Source: Combretum micranthum
Taxonomy: Eukaryota; Streptophyta; Magnoliopsida; Myrtales; Combretaceae
Assembly: GCA_024138025.1 (NCBI GenBank)
Contig: JAMXBD010000814.1
Span: 310,001-374,000 of the forward strand
Length of the DNA: 64,000 nucleotides
Direction of reading: 5' to 3'
In this document: positions 23,862 to 35,416 of the stretch, in pieces
Layout: every line of letters begins with the position of its first letter
Position numbering within the stretch: the first letter of the stretch is position 1
Translations under genes and position numbers: made by a program
Notes under the pieces: generated by a model
The model's database searches: none
Told to the model about the DNA's origin: nothing
What the model saw: the letters and a program-made list of their open reading frames with translations, nothing else

Positions 23862-26332
23862 TAGTACAAAGAATACCCTCAATGAGTATCTCTTATGAAG
23901 TTCTATTAAACTTAACAATTTTATTTACTAAGTTCGTCAATTTCCGTCTAGGTTGAATCCTTAACTTAAAAAGGTCATATCTAACTCATTTTAACTCGGA
24001 ATTTAGCTTATAATATACCGATTTATACCTACTTCGAAAGAGCTATCCATTTCTAAAGTTAATTCAAACATTTAAGGTCATTTAGGGTCGGAAACGTACT
24101 GTACAGTAGGGTTGCGAAAATTCCAGATTTGAGCCTTTGTGAAAAATTGCCATATCTACTCTATTTAACTACTTAGACCAATTTATTTTAGTCCTAAACT
24201 TGCAAGGAGATTCTCAAAACAAAATTAAGAGATTACACACTTATCTAATACCAAACATAAAGTTCAAATGAAACTTCTAAGAATCCATTTCATAAAACCG
24301 AAATTTACAAGTTGAAACTCATTGTCTTGTTTTGAGTAATTCCTTTACTAAAACTCACTTAGTTCAATGAAAATAATTTTCCTATATTATATATCATCAA
24401 AGCATTCATTTTCAATATAAAATACTTGTTTTGAGATCAAAAAGAAGGTTTTCAAAATTGGTCTCCATAATTACGAATTTCCACTTTGAAACTTACAATG
24501 AAAACAAGACCTAAATTTGTCTTTACAAAGCACTTGATTTAAGCAATACTTTTAGGAAAACCATTCAAACTTATGAAAATCATTCCTTAAGATATCTATA
24601 TCAAGAGCCCTTATATTTTTGTCTAAATCTTCATTTTAAAGTTGATGATGGGTTCAAAAATAGGTCTTGGTCTTGATCCGAATTTTCATAAATTTATTTT
24701 GGACATATCTCTTGAGAAAATTCATCAAAACTCATGAAAAACAACCCATTACATATTATATCCTAAGAACCCTTCATTTCTTGAATAAAATCCTCATTTG
24801 TGAGTTGAAAACATGTTTTTATTTTGGATCTTTGTCTTGATCCGAAAATACAATTTTTGTTTTTGAAAATCAAAATCAACTTTGATTCTTGTAAGATGAA
24901 GCCTTGATGATATACATCCATCAAACCTTCATTTTCTTAACAAAAGCTTCCATTTTAAGACTTGAAAGAGGGTTTTTAAAATAGGGCATTGACAAGTTAC
25001 GAATTTTTCTTTTTCATTCCAACTTGAATCTAAGATCTACTCAATATATAACCATGAAAGCATAAGAAAAACTTAGTAGTAAGCCTTAACTCTAGATCTA
25101 CACATAAACATAACTAAAGCTTGATAAAACTCTAGATCTACAAGCTATCACAAAACAAGAAATAAACAAGCCTTCCATATAACAAAAATACTAAGAACAA
25201 AAGAGATCATCATCTAGAGGAGTGTTTCACTTCTTGGCATCATCATCCATAGCCTTTTAAGCTTGTGGAATGTCCTTTGATGCATGAAACATCCATGGTA
25301 TCATCCTAGAACATCTTATAAGAGCAAAAAGGAAAGATTACCTCAAATAATTGCAAGAAATATATGTGAAGCAAGAAAGAAAAATGGGGACAGCTTGTTT
25401 TCAAGAAGACAAGCAAGAAGAAGAGAAAAAGAGGGAAAAAGAGAGAGGAAAAATAGGGTTTGTAAAGGTGAAAGAGGAAGGAATAGAGATGTTTAAATAG
25501 AGATAAATGTGTGTTAAATAATTTTAAAAAAAAAATAAACACAGCTGCATGGAGAGGGGCTGGCGTGATTTTGTGTAGAATAGGGGGTGATTTAGTTTTG
25601 ATTTCAATTTATTTTGAAAGTGTAACAAGTTGCATCCATTTAACTAAAAGAGACTTTTAAAATATCAAATAATTGATTAAAAATAATGAAAAGTGGCTAA
25701 TTTTGGGGAATGGGCAGCTGCAATTTGGGAAAGGAAGTGTAAGAAAAAGCAAAAGAAGACATAATAATGTGTAGTAATGATAATGTATGTGTACTTGAGA
25801 TATGGGTTGATAAAGTGGCTTTTTGAATAAGAAAATATATAAATAAATTAAGAAAAATATTTTTATTAAGTAGCAGAATTTTTATGATTTAAATAAAATA
25901 ATCAATTAAATTATTTTAGAAATTTAACAATTAAGTTACCGGTAAGAGTAAAATAAGCTTATATGAGCTATAACTGATATTTTTAGAATCCGAAAAATTC
26001 TAAACTTGATATTTTTGAAATCCTTATAAAAATACGAGTCTAAAAATATTAAAGATATATTTTTAATTTTCCGAGCCCCGGACACGCTTTCCAAAGCAGT
26101 ATCCAAACGGGTTCGAAATAAGCCGAAAATAAACCAATCTGATATTTTTAATAAATCAAACATTATTACGAACTATTCTAAACACTTTAATTATTTTTCG
26201 ACTCCTCGATTTACGAACTCGGGTTTGCAGGATCTAAACTGTAGGGCTTTACTCAAGATCCGTTGACCTAAGGTCTCCGATTGACTTTCCGGCTTAAGGT
26301 TTAGGGCTTAGAAAACAGGGGTTTACAAAACA

Positions 26333-26961
26333 AAAGCTAGGGTTTCTTGAGAGTAAAAAGAACAAGAACAATCAATAATGAATAATGAATGAATCCTCCT
26401 TTATCTCTCCTCTTTCTTTATATATATGAGATAAACATCAAATATAAAGAGTATTTTTCGCATAAAAGATACCTGGAGACATGTCGCAACAAGGCTGGCA
26501 GCCGTTAATCACGAAACAAGTGGTGCACGTGTGATTGCGGGCTCCATGGCCGGCGGCCATGATTCTCCCAATGCCGGCCATTCTTCTAAAAAGATGGTTG
26601 GTATTGGTTCTCATCTTATGGCTGGCAGCTTTGGGTGTTCTGGACGAGTTTTGAACCTTGTATATCCTCCAAAGTGTTTGCTATTGCTATAGTTCATGAG
26701 AAAACTAATAGTAATGATAGCAAATCATCCCGAGTTTGGAATGAAATTGTGAGTACTCATGCATTCCATTGAAAGTGATATTAATCCATGAAGCTTGTTA
26801 CAAACTCATGCCTAATTTCGCCATGTCGTTCCATTTGCTTTATAAAACCTGAGACACGACATTAAACTTGATTAAGTATCAATTCTTTTGGATTTCTATA
26901 AAATCAATAATAGAATTAACATATTTTACTCAATAAAAATTGAGTATATTCCGTCTTAAAA
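26333..26961 (-). repeat. Athila 5' LTR, segment 2
   Basis: This is the rest of the Athila LTR, matching 4351-4981. The final ACA of the other LTR reads AAA here (26959-26961), so the terminal dinucleotide has mutated. GTAAC follows at 26962-26966. A near-perfect ATGGCCGGCGGCCAT palindrome lies at about 26545-26560. Confidence 0.92.
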
Positions 26962-26966
26962 GTAAC

Positions 26967-27512
26967 TATTCTATACCGTAGTATTTCCTAACCCAAATAG
27001 ATTTTTATGACAAAAATAACCTTAGAAATGGATAAACCTTTTCGAGTAGTAGAAAACGGTATATTATCTGTGTAATTCCGAGTTAAAATGACCAAGTCAT
27101 AGCCATTTTAAGTTGGAATCACCTTCTATACGAATTTTAACAATCTTATGACATAGTTTTTGATAAGTACCATAGATTCAATAAGAAATACTCATCATGG
27201 GCATTCTTCTTGATTAGGTGATCCCGAGGAGGAGTATTCATACCCAGAGGATTATTTTGATTAATGGATTTACCGATTGACTCATCTGTAAGAAAAATAG
27301 ATCTTCATGGCCAAGTGAGTTTATTTCCTACCTTTTCGTACTTGGTTGTGCTTGTAAGTAGAGACACTAGAAGTAGGAAAAGATGAAAATGAACTATGTA
27401 TGATAATATTGGTTGAAAGAATGCTAAGCATACCGAGACATGAATCGTTGTTAATTAACTTATGTTTTACTATTATAATGTTGGAGTGTGTGCAAATTTT
27501 GTGATCACCTTT
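26967..27512 (+). mobile_element. LTR B, segment 2 of 3
   Basis: This is the continuation of LTR B after the Athila insertion. It contains the conserved block around an acceptor-like GATTAG at 27212-27217, the micro-ORF, a donor-like GTGAGT at 27315-27320 and the conserved word TTGTGCTTGTA near 27350. It ends with CCTTT, duplicated by LTR C. Confidence 0.85.
27217..27264 (+). other. Conserved LTR micro-ORF, copy B
   Basis: The frame after TTAG reads GDPEEEYSYPEDYFD then TAA. The same frame is stopped by TGA two codons upstream of the acceptor, so the coding-like stretch begins at the splice site. Confidence 0.5.
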
Positions 27513-28668
27513 TGTAAACCCCTAAAAATTTCATAATTCTTAGAAAATAATCCAAGAGTCAAACACAGGAATTGAAACCCTAAAAATCGAACCAAGTTAA
27601 AATTTAATTCTAAATAAGATCAAAAATGAGATTTCTTAATTTGAGAAAAGAAAAACCCTCAAAAACAAAATAAGAAAATCCAACTATCGGTTGAATCAAC
27701 ATCTGTACATCAATCAAATCACTTATCCGATTCCTAAAACGCAAATCAAAACGATATATTCAAATAAACGCTCAACAACGAAATGCTAAGGTCTTAAAAC
27801 CCTCGGTGAATTTTAGAATCGAAAATTTTAATTTCCACCAAAAGTCAAACCGAGTCAACTCATAACCCTAGACTCAATTAAATGATCATAAGAATTGAAA
27901 ACTATGAAATAAACAAATAAAATAAGATAAACCATAGATATCAAGCTAAAAATATAAAACGGTCAAAGCTCCAAAATTGTATGATCTTACAAATAACTCC
28001 ACAAAACCGGAAGTCAAACCGGAACCTTAAAAGTCAACAAAGCTTACAATAAACCCTAGTGTTTAAGATCTGACAATCCCGTGCTCTTAAACCCTAGAAA
28101 ACAAAATGAAAATAATTGTTGATAATAGTTCGTAATAATATAGGAAAGCTAAAAAATATCAGATTCGAAAAATTATAGTGTCCTTCAAATCCGAACGGGA
28201 TCAGTTTTCAAAAACCATGCCCCGGTACACCGGATGACAAAAATATTCCGTCAATACCAATAGATTCATAAAAATATAAGGTTTTCAAAAATATCAGTTT
28301 TAGAATTTTTCGATAGCTAAAAATTACAGATATCGCATTATTACGAGTATTTTTATTACTACCGGTACTTTAATTATCTAGTTTACTATTTATAGTACTT
28401 TTCTACTATTCATTACTATTCCTCTATCTCTACTTTTTCTTACTACCTATTCTTATACTTACATATCTATTTCTTACAATTTTCTTTTCGCATAAAAATT
28501 CTACACCACATATTATCAAACTTTTCTTACACTTTTCTTCTAAAATTAATTTTTAATCAAATTTTCTCTCTCCCTCCCTCAATTGCCGTCCACTCCCCCT
28601 CTCTCTTCCTTCTCATTTATTTTCTTTTTCAATTAATTTAATTACATCTAATTTTTACTCCAAAATTC

Positions 28669-28896
28669 TATAAATACCTGCTTTTTCCTTCATTCTTTCA
28701 CACAATTTATTTCACTACCAAAACTCTCTCAAATTTCTACACAAACACTCTCCATAAACTTTTCCTTTACGAAAATTCTCTTTCACCAAATACTCACAAA
28801 ATTTCTCTGTACAACTACCATTTCTCAATAAACCACATAACCACATAACCATACATTCACTACCATCTTCAAACCACATAAACACTTTAGGTAAAG
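28669..28896 (+). promoter_or_regulatory. LTR promoter core, leader and donor site (LTR C)
   Basis: TATAAATACC is followed by a leader rich in A, C and T with no ATG, then CACTTTAG/GTAAAG. The same arrangement is in LTR B (1709-1901), LTR E (TATA 39245-39238, minus) and LTR H (TATA 57678-57671, minus). It suggests transcription starts about 30 bp after the TATA box and that the RNA can splice from within the LTR. Confidence 0.6.
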
Positions 28897-30677
28897 ATTT
28901 CTTCTAACAATTTATTTTCTCATATCATGTAACTTAACATGACTATGGTGTTGTTTGAAACTCGTATGAGTAGTAAAAGCAACAACAGTTCATGTTTTGT
29001 TCTTGTACATAAACTTCCTATTTTATTATGTTATGTTGATTTTATTGTTGTTATAATGCTAATTCCTTATTCATATATAACTAATATATTTATATATATA
29101 ATCTTTAGAGCATATAAGCTCACTTGTTATTTATTTAATTTTATGCTTTGCAATTTATTATTCATGCTATTTCTTTAAGACTAGTCTTTCTAGTCTTAAA
29201 CTTGTCCATATCAAGTCAAAACAATCTTTTATTTATTTTCTTTAATCTTTTGGGACTAGTCCATTCTTAGTCCCGGAATGCCTTGATGAAGCTAAGGCTC
29301 CCAATACTTGATCAGGATACCTTGATGAAGCTAAGGTTCTCAATACTTGATATTTTATTTTCTTGCTTATTATTTGTTTCTAGTATTTTCTTATGTTCTT
29401 ATTATTTTACATGCTCATAATACTTGCATCCACATAATGATATTGTCTCAACTAATTTGAAATTAGAATTTTACTTTACTAAAGGAACTTAAAACCAAAT
29501 TTTCTATTATGTGATTTGTCACAGAATAATGAAGTTATTATCAACAACATAAAAATAAAGTAATACAAGTTTTCTCAAGTTTTTCTCAAATAACAAAGAT
29601 AACTTTACCAAAGAAACATAAGGAATAAATATTTTCTTTATATATTATGGTAACCTAAGTTTTAGTAAAATAATTTATTAATATTCAAAGTTTTTACAAA
29701 AAACTTAAGATTTAAACTCTTTTTCACTCCATAACAAAGCTAAGAAACAAACTAGTTTTCAAAGTTAAGATGAATTCAACCCATAAAGTTATAAACCCAT
29801 TTAGGAAAAATAATGGTTTTCAAATTCCTAAAGAAGGAACTCATTTTCAAAGAATAAAAATAAGATAAGATAAAAAATAATGGATTTTATCAACAAAGAG
29901 AATACTTTTCAAAGGAAATAAAAGAACAAGTTTTAGAAAACAAAAACTTATATTTTAAATAATAAATATAAGAAGACAAGACTCGTTTTCTAAAAACCAT
30001 TCTAAATACAAATTTATAAAAAGGGTTTCGAACAACTTAATACACTTTTGATAAATTTGATCTTTTATCACTATAAGTAAAATTTATGCAAAACTAAAGG
30101 TTAAAGGAAAATTTACTTGTTTTTGGAAAAAGAATGAAGAAAATAAAATAGGACTATACTCATTAATAATAAACTATGAAAATATAAAGTTTCTTCAAAG
30201 GACTTGAAAAGAAATTGTCAAAGTTAAAGTTGTAACAACTCAAAAATGAATTGTTTTATGAAATAAATTGTTGAGACACTACCGTTAGAAATTTTGCATA
30301 AAGTGAGCTTATCTATATACTTAAATGATTTATCAAATACATGTATATGCCTATATTTTACTAAAGGATTTTTGAATGAAGTTGAGTTAGAAAATGAATT
30401 TGCAAAAGTTTAGAATTATTCATTTCAAATCTGTACCCAACGTTTTCAGAACCCAAATGACCTTTTATGATAAAGATAACCTTAGAAATGGATAGATCTT
30501 TTCTAATGGGTAGAAAACGGTATATTATATGTGAAATTTCAAGTTAAAATGAGCAAGTTATGGCCATTTTAAATTAGAATTTCATTCTATACGATTTTGA
30601 CGAACATAGTGAGATAGAATTAGAAAGTTTAAGTAGAATTTCTACGAAATACTCATCCCTGGTATTTCTTTTGTCTA

Positions 30678-30725
30678 GGTGACGAAGGATACGAGAATAC
30701 CCTTCCCGAGGATTGCTATGAGTAA
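30678..30725 (+). other. Conserved LTR micro-ORF, copy C
   Basis: TTTCTTTTGTCTAG, a strong acceptor, is followed by GDEGYENTLPEDCYE and TAA. The downstream donor-like GTGAGT is lost here (CTGAGT). Intron length to the upstream donor would be about 1.8 kb. Confidence 0.5.
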
Positions 30726-31873
30726 GAAGATTGCAAAATAGACGACTGAGTTATTCCTCTTAATTTCGTTACCTTGCTTGTGCTTGTAAAGTAGTAGCAT
30801 TAGTATACTAAGAAAAGATAAAAATGGATATATATTTGGGGAATTCGGGATTATGTGTATGTATGTGATTCTATGTTTATGCGTGAAATAAGAATTAAAA
30901 TATCGCAACTTCAAACTGTTTAATTTTGTTACTTACTTGTATGACTACTTATTAATTGCTAAATTGATTAATCGCCCCCTAATAAACCTTAATAAGGTTT
31001 GGCTTAAGAAAAAATGAAACGCTCATGCATAGCATTCATCAAGTCACATCTCTTTCAGAAGGCTGCTACTCCTAGCGTAGAGTTGGATTGATTGTGATCG
31101 TGCTGTGACACGAGTCATGCTCCTTCTTAAAGAATCCAAATCGCCCGGGGAACGCGACTTTAGGTTCGGAGCTGAGCCAACCGAATGCTGAGGTGAGGAC
31201 CTGGGGACTAGCAGTAGAAGATCGAGGATCTTCGACCCCGATTTCCCTAACCTTCGATACGAGGGGTAAATCCGTTCTATATATGGTTTTCGGATAATTG
31301 TATATATTTGTGTAATCACGTGATTGTTGCATTGTAAGCATAGCATATGTATGAAAATCTAAATGAACTTGTTTGAAAATATGGTGCGAATGAAAAGGAA
31401 TATCTCACTAAGCTAGTTGTAGCTTATACCCCTATAGATTTTATTGAAACAGATATATCTGTGGCTTCAATTGAGGATCATGACACTAAGGAAGTCATGG
31501 AAGGATGTTAAGCTTTTATGAAGCAAATGGAAACATAAGATAAAGTAATTTTGTAAGGTTCTTTATATGTAATAAATTCTATGTTTGTATTTTGGAGATT
31601 TTAATATGTATATTTATTTGAAGACAATAGAGGGACATGCCCCTAAGAATTGTAATTTAATATGTTTATGCTTTACGATAAGTATTCTCTTTGCCTTTTT
31701 ACTTATTTATTATCAATATAAATTACATTACTCCGATGCGTTCCCTTGGTTGTGATGTACGCCTTGTACATGATATGGAAGCTTTTGCATGATTGAGGTA
31801 GTCATTCCTAGACTTTAATATTGTGTACAGCGAACTACCAAGTTTAGGGTACCCCTTGGGGCGTGACACCTTT

Positions 31874-32611
31874 AAATTACTCTAATCATATATTATGAGT
31901 TATATTAAATTGATTCATGCATATCACATAGTTAGTTTCATCTCATGAGCTGCTATACTCAATGGGACAAGAGTATAGTAGCCGGGTTTGCAGGAGCCAT
32001 AAATTATGAGATGGGCGATTAGGAGCCTAAAAGAACTATTTTAAGATGGGCGAGTAGGCGTCTAAAATAAACTACATGAGTTGGATTTTAAAGATAGGTT
32101 TTAAAGAGCCTAAAACACCTAACCCGGAATGGAAGGGTAAATCCATTTAAACATATGATTTCCGGTAGATCATATGTATTGCTTGATCACTTGCTTGATG
32201 CATTCATATGCATGATTAATAACTTGTTTGACATTATTTATACAAGTACGTTGATTCGGGAATATTCTCACTAAGCTAGTTATGCTTATACTCCGATAGA
32301 CCTTTGTTATATCAGGACTGATATCTTTCATGATCGAAGACTACATATACCCGAGTGGGATTATGTTTTGAGGAGCTTCTGGAAATCTTTTGAAGATCTT
32401 AGGTTAATTATCTTTTAATATCTTTTGGTGTTAGTATTATTCTGTTGTATTTACTATCTCGAACTATACATCCCACCGGTGTCTCCTATTGTTGTGATAG
32501 ACGCCTTACATATGGTGTTGAAAACTTTGGCATGACTTCAGGAAGTCATTCTTAAGTTTTAATACCATATGTGGTGGACTGTCACGTTTAGGGTACCCTT
32601 TGGGGCTGACA
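31874..32611 (+). mobile_element. LTR B, segment 3 of 3
   Basis: This is the 3' end of LTR B. It ends TTTGGGGCTGACA, with one base lost relative to GGGGCGTGACA, and is followed by the ATATA duplication. Confidence 0.85.
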
Positions 32612-32616
32612 ATATA

Positions 32617-35416
32617 TCTATATATTTCTGAGAATTTAAATGCTCACTAATTCTCACTAACATGCTCTTACTATTCTTATCATTATTGCTCTTATTATGC
32701 TTTTCTTTTCTTTCTTTTTCTTTTTCTTTTGGGACTAGTCTATTCTTAGTTTCGAGATACCTTGATGAAGCTAAGGTTCCCAATATTTGATCTTATTATT
32801 TTGCTTATTATTGCTGCTTATATATTTCCTATATCATTATGTGATATTTATTCTTTTTCATACTACATAATCATATGTATCCATCATTATAATGATATTG
32901 TCTCAACAAAAATAAAGAGGAACTTTCTTTAATAAAGGAAAATGGAAAAACTAAATAAAGAGTTTGTCATAAAAACATAGAAAAATTATTTTTAATAAAT
33001 TATTTTCAAAAATTTAGACTAACTTATCATAAATTTTCTTATATGTCAATAAGGATGATTTTGTCAAAGAAATTAACTAAGGAAATAAACACATTCTTTT
33101 TATGATAACCAACATGAAGTTTATTAAAACTTAGTGTTAATAATTCTTTGATATACAAACTTTTCATAAAAGCTTACTTACATGATTTTTACCAACTCCA
33201 TAGTAAAAACCAAGAACTAGACTAGTTATTAAAGTTAAGATAAAAATCAATTCACTAGTATTATAAAACCACTTAGAGAAATAAAAGTCTGCCAAGTTTC
33301 TAAATGATAAACCCATTTTCAAAGAAATAGAAAGATATAAAAATGATAAACTCGAAAACAATAGACATTACCAACAACTTAAGAAAATGTTGAAAGTGTT
33401 TCCTTCCAAGTAAAAATTTTATAGAGAACTTAAAAGACTAGGTTTTTAGAAATAAAAATACAAGAGAAAATACTTATTTATAATTTTTAATCAAAACCAT
33501 TTAAAAGAAAAAATATATGTAATATAACTCAAATTATTATAGACTATCACCAACTTATGAAAAAATTTGGGGAACTTCATTTTTATCACAAAAGGTAAAA
33601 TTTATAGAAGACCAAGTTAAGAAAAATTAATTTACCTTATAAAAATTAGAAAATAAAAATTATAAGAAATACTCATTTATAATAACCCAAGAATTTATAA
33701 TGTTCTTTCAAAACACTTGGAAAGGAAATTGTTAAAATTCAAGTTTTCAACACCATAAGACAAGTTGTTTTATGAAAAATAATCGTTGAGACAACACTAT
33801 TAAAATTTTGCATACAATATGAATCTATATCTATATATATTCAAAGGATTTTTCAATCATATAAATATCTATATTTTTGCTAAAGGATTTTTGGATAAAA
33901 AAAAAGTTTGGAAAAATTGTGTTTCAAGGGCTAAGATTGTCGTGGTGAATTTTGTCGGTCCATTTCACGACCCAAAAGACTTTTTATGACAAAAATAACC
34001 TTATAAATGGATAGATCATTTTTCGAGTAGGTAGAAAACGATATATAATAGGCAAATTCCGAGTTAAAATAAGTAAGTTATAGCCATTTTAAGTTCGAAT
34101 TTCACTCTATACGATTTTTGATGAATTTAGTAAAATAGAATTAGCAAGTTTAAGTAGAATTTTCAAGAAATACTCATTTTGGGTATTTATCTTATATAGG
34201 TGATGTGGAGACCGAGTTCTCATACCCTGATGACTATTTTGACTAGAAGTCTCCACTCAAATGGCGAGTGAGTTTATTTCTTATATTTTGGCACTTATGC
34301 TTTCGCTTGTAAATTAGTGACATTAGAATTAGGAAAAGATAAAATAGAAAAGTGCATGTGCTTTATATATATGGTTGAAATTATGATTAAATATATCGAG
34401 GTGGGAATTGTTTATATTGAATGTTTGATCTAGTATAGGAATGATTATTTGCAAATTTTATGATCACCCATAAAATATTTAATCATGCCATGAGTACTTA
34501 ATTAAATTGTTTCACGCATATTCTTGGGTGAGTTCATTTCATTCATTACTATACTCTTGGTGGGACAAAGGCATAATAAGGCGGTCCGTAGAGCCCTTAA
34601 GATCTACAAAACAGTGAAGGCTCACCTAAAGTAAATTGCGGTGCATAAACACCTTAGTAAACTATATATATTTGCAGGTAGGTAATGGCTTGAATAAAAA
34701 CTATGAAGAAATAAATTATATTTTTGCAATTGGGTAGTAGCTTGAACAAAAACTACAAAGGATTTTATAATTGTGATCAGTCTATATCGCCTATAACACC
34801 CAACCCCAAATGGAGGGGCAAATCCATTCAACATATGATTCCCGAAAAATTATATGTATTGTATGCTTACGTGCTTGTGTATCTCATATGGTTGTTTAAA
34901 TAAACTTGTTTTTATTATTGGTTGTTGGGTGTTTAATCGTGGAAATAATTCTCACTAAGTGCATAACTTATACTCTCTTAGATGTTTGTTGTAGCACTCA
35001 ACCTTTGGTTGGAGCCCAGGGGATACTTTACCGGGTAATGCCTTTATAGAGTCAAGAGCTTTTGGTTAGAAGTCAAGAGTTAGAAATAGATATAAAATTC
35101 CGAGTAAAACTCAAAAATGTAATTATTTCCAAAATGGATTTTGTTGAACTTAGTTATTTTGATGGGGAATGGCCTTTAATGATTGTAAGACTCTCTATAT
35201 TCGTGGAACCTTGGTTATATTGTTATAATTCACCTTCTTAATTGCTATTTGTACATCTGTTTAAATGGCTTGTTCCAAAGTTTGGTCTTCTATGATCGTG
35301 AATGTATGCTTTACACCCGATATTAAGACTTTTTGGATGACTAAGGTTGTCATACTTAAGTCTTAATATCGAGTGTGGTGGGTTGCCTCGTTTATGGTAC
35401 ACTTTGAGGCATGATA
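32617..35416 (+). mobile_element. LTR A, right part
   Basis: LTR A resumes with one tandem unit (CTTGATGAAGCTAAGG near 32760) and a long AT-rich section. The conserved 3' block with micro-ORF follows. A decayed terminus TTTGAGGCATGATA at 35403-35416 corresponds to TTTGGGGCGTGACA. Greater divergence than in B, C, E or H fits its outer position in the nest. Confidence 0.75.
34199..34246 (+). other. Conserved LTR micro-ORF, copy A
   Basis: After TATATAG the frame reads GDVETEFSYPDDYFD then TAG; a donor-like GTGAGT follows at 34268-34273. A is one of the most diverged copies, yet it keeps exact length and stop. Confidence 0.5.

Larger units (their letters stand above)
15610..26327 (-). mobile_element. 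Tekay (Del-type) chromovirus, Ty3/gypsy
   Basis: This 10.7 kb element is read on the minus strand, with perfect 5-bp target duplication AAACA and termini TGTAAACCCC...GGGGCGTGACA. The order is: 5' LTR (22668-26327), tRNA-iMet primer site, gag with zinc knuckles, protease, reverse transcriptase, RNase H, integrase with C-terminal chromodomain, polypurine tract, 3' LTR (15610-17180). The chromodomain and very long LTRs point to Tekay. The coding region has several frameshifts. The 3' LTR has lost about 2.1 kb that the 5' LTR keeps. It is the only copy of the TGTAAACCCC...GTGACA family in the window with an internal region. Confidence 0.93.
22668..26327 (-). repeat. Tekay 5' LTR (3660 bp)
   Basis: This is the full-length LTR, closely matched by solo LTR G (44261-47927, opposite strand). 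It contains a cluster of direct repeats at about 23256-23450, a CT-rich ATG-free leader ending in a donor-like GAG/GTAATC at about 25340, and the acceptor-linked micro-ORF at 23861-23814. Differences from the 3' LTR are mostly one- or two-base indels. Confidence 0.93.
3543..26961 (-). mobile_element. Athila-lineage Ty3/gypsy retrotransposon, split by a Tekay insertion
   Basis: This is a complete element of about 12.7 kb once the nested Tekay (15610-26327) is removed, read on the minus strand. The order from its 5' end is: 5' LTR, tRNA-Asp-type primer site, gag, protease, reverse transcriptase with RNase H, integrase, an envelope-like ORF, polypurine tract, 3' LTR. That order, the D-L-G-A-S protease motif, the primer site and the extra ORF after integrase are the hallmarks of Athila. 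The target duplication GTAAC (3538-3542 and 26962-26966) lies within LTR B. Over the first 800 bp the two LTRs differ at about a dozen positions by eye, so insertion looks fairly recent. Gag-pol is broken by stops and frameshifts, so this copy is unlikely to move by itself. Confidence 0.93.
27513..31868 (+). mobile_element. Solo LTR C (4356 bp) inserted in LTR B
   Basis: Termini are TGTAAACCCC and GGGGCGTGACA with perfect target duplication CCTTT (27508-27512 and 31869-31873). No internal region or second LTR is present, so it is a solo LTR left by LTR-LTR recombination. It has a TATA box (28669-28676), an ATG-free leader of about 210 bp and a donor-like TTTAG/GTAAAG at 28886-28896. Two tandem CCTTGATGAAGCTAAGG units lie at 29270-29350, and a relatively GC-rich island at 31040-31350. 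Confidence 0.92.

Noticed and set aside
28939..29178. 79-codon frame after the LTR C donor, considered as the first exon of the micro-ORF
   Set aside because: In LTR H the same frame meets TGA after six codons, and there is no suitable donor in phase.
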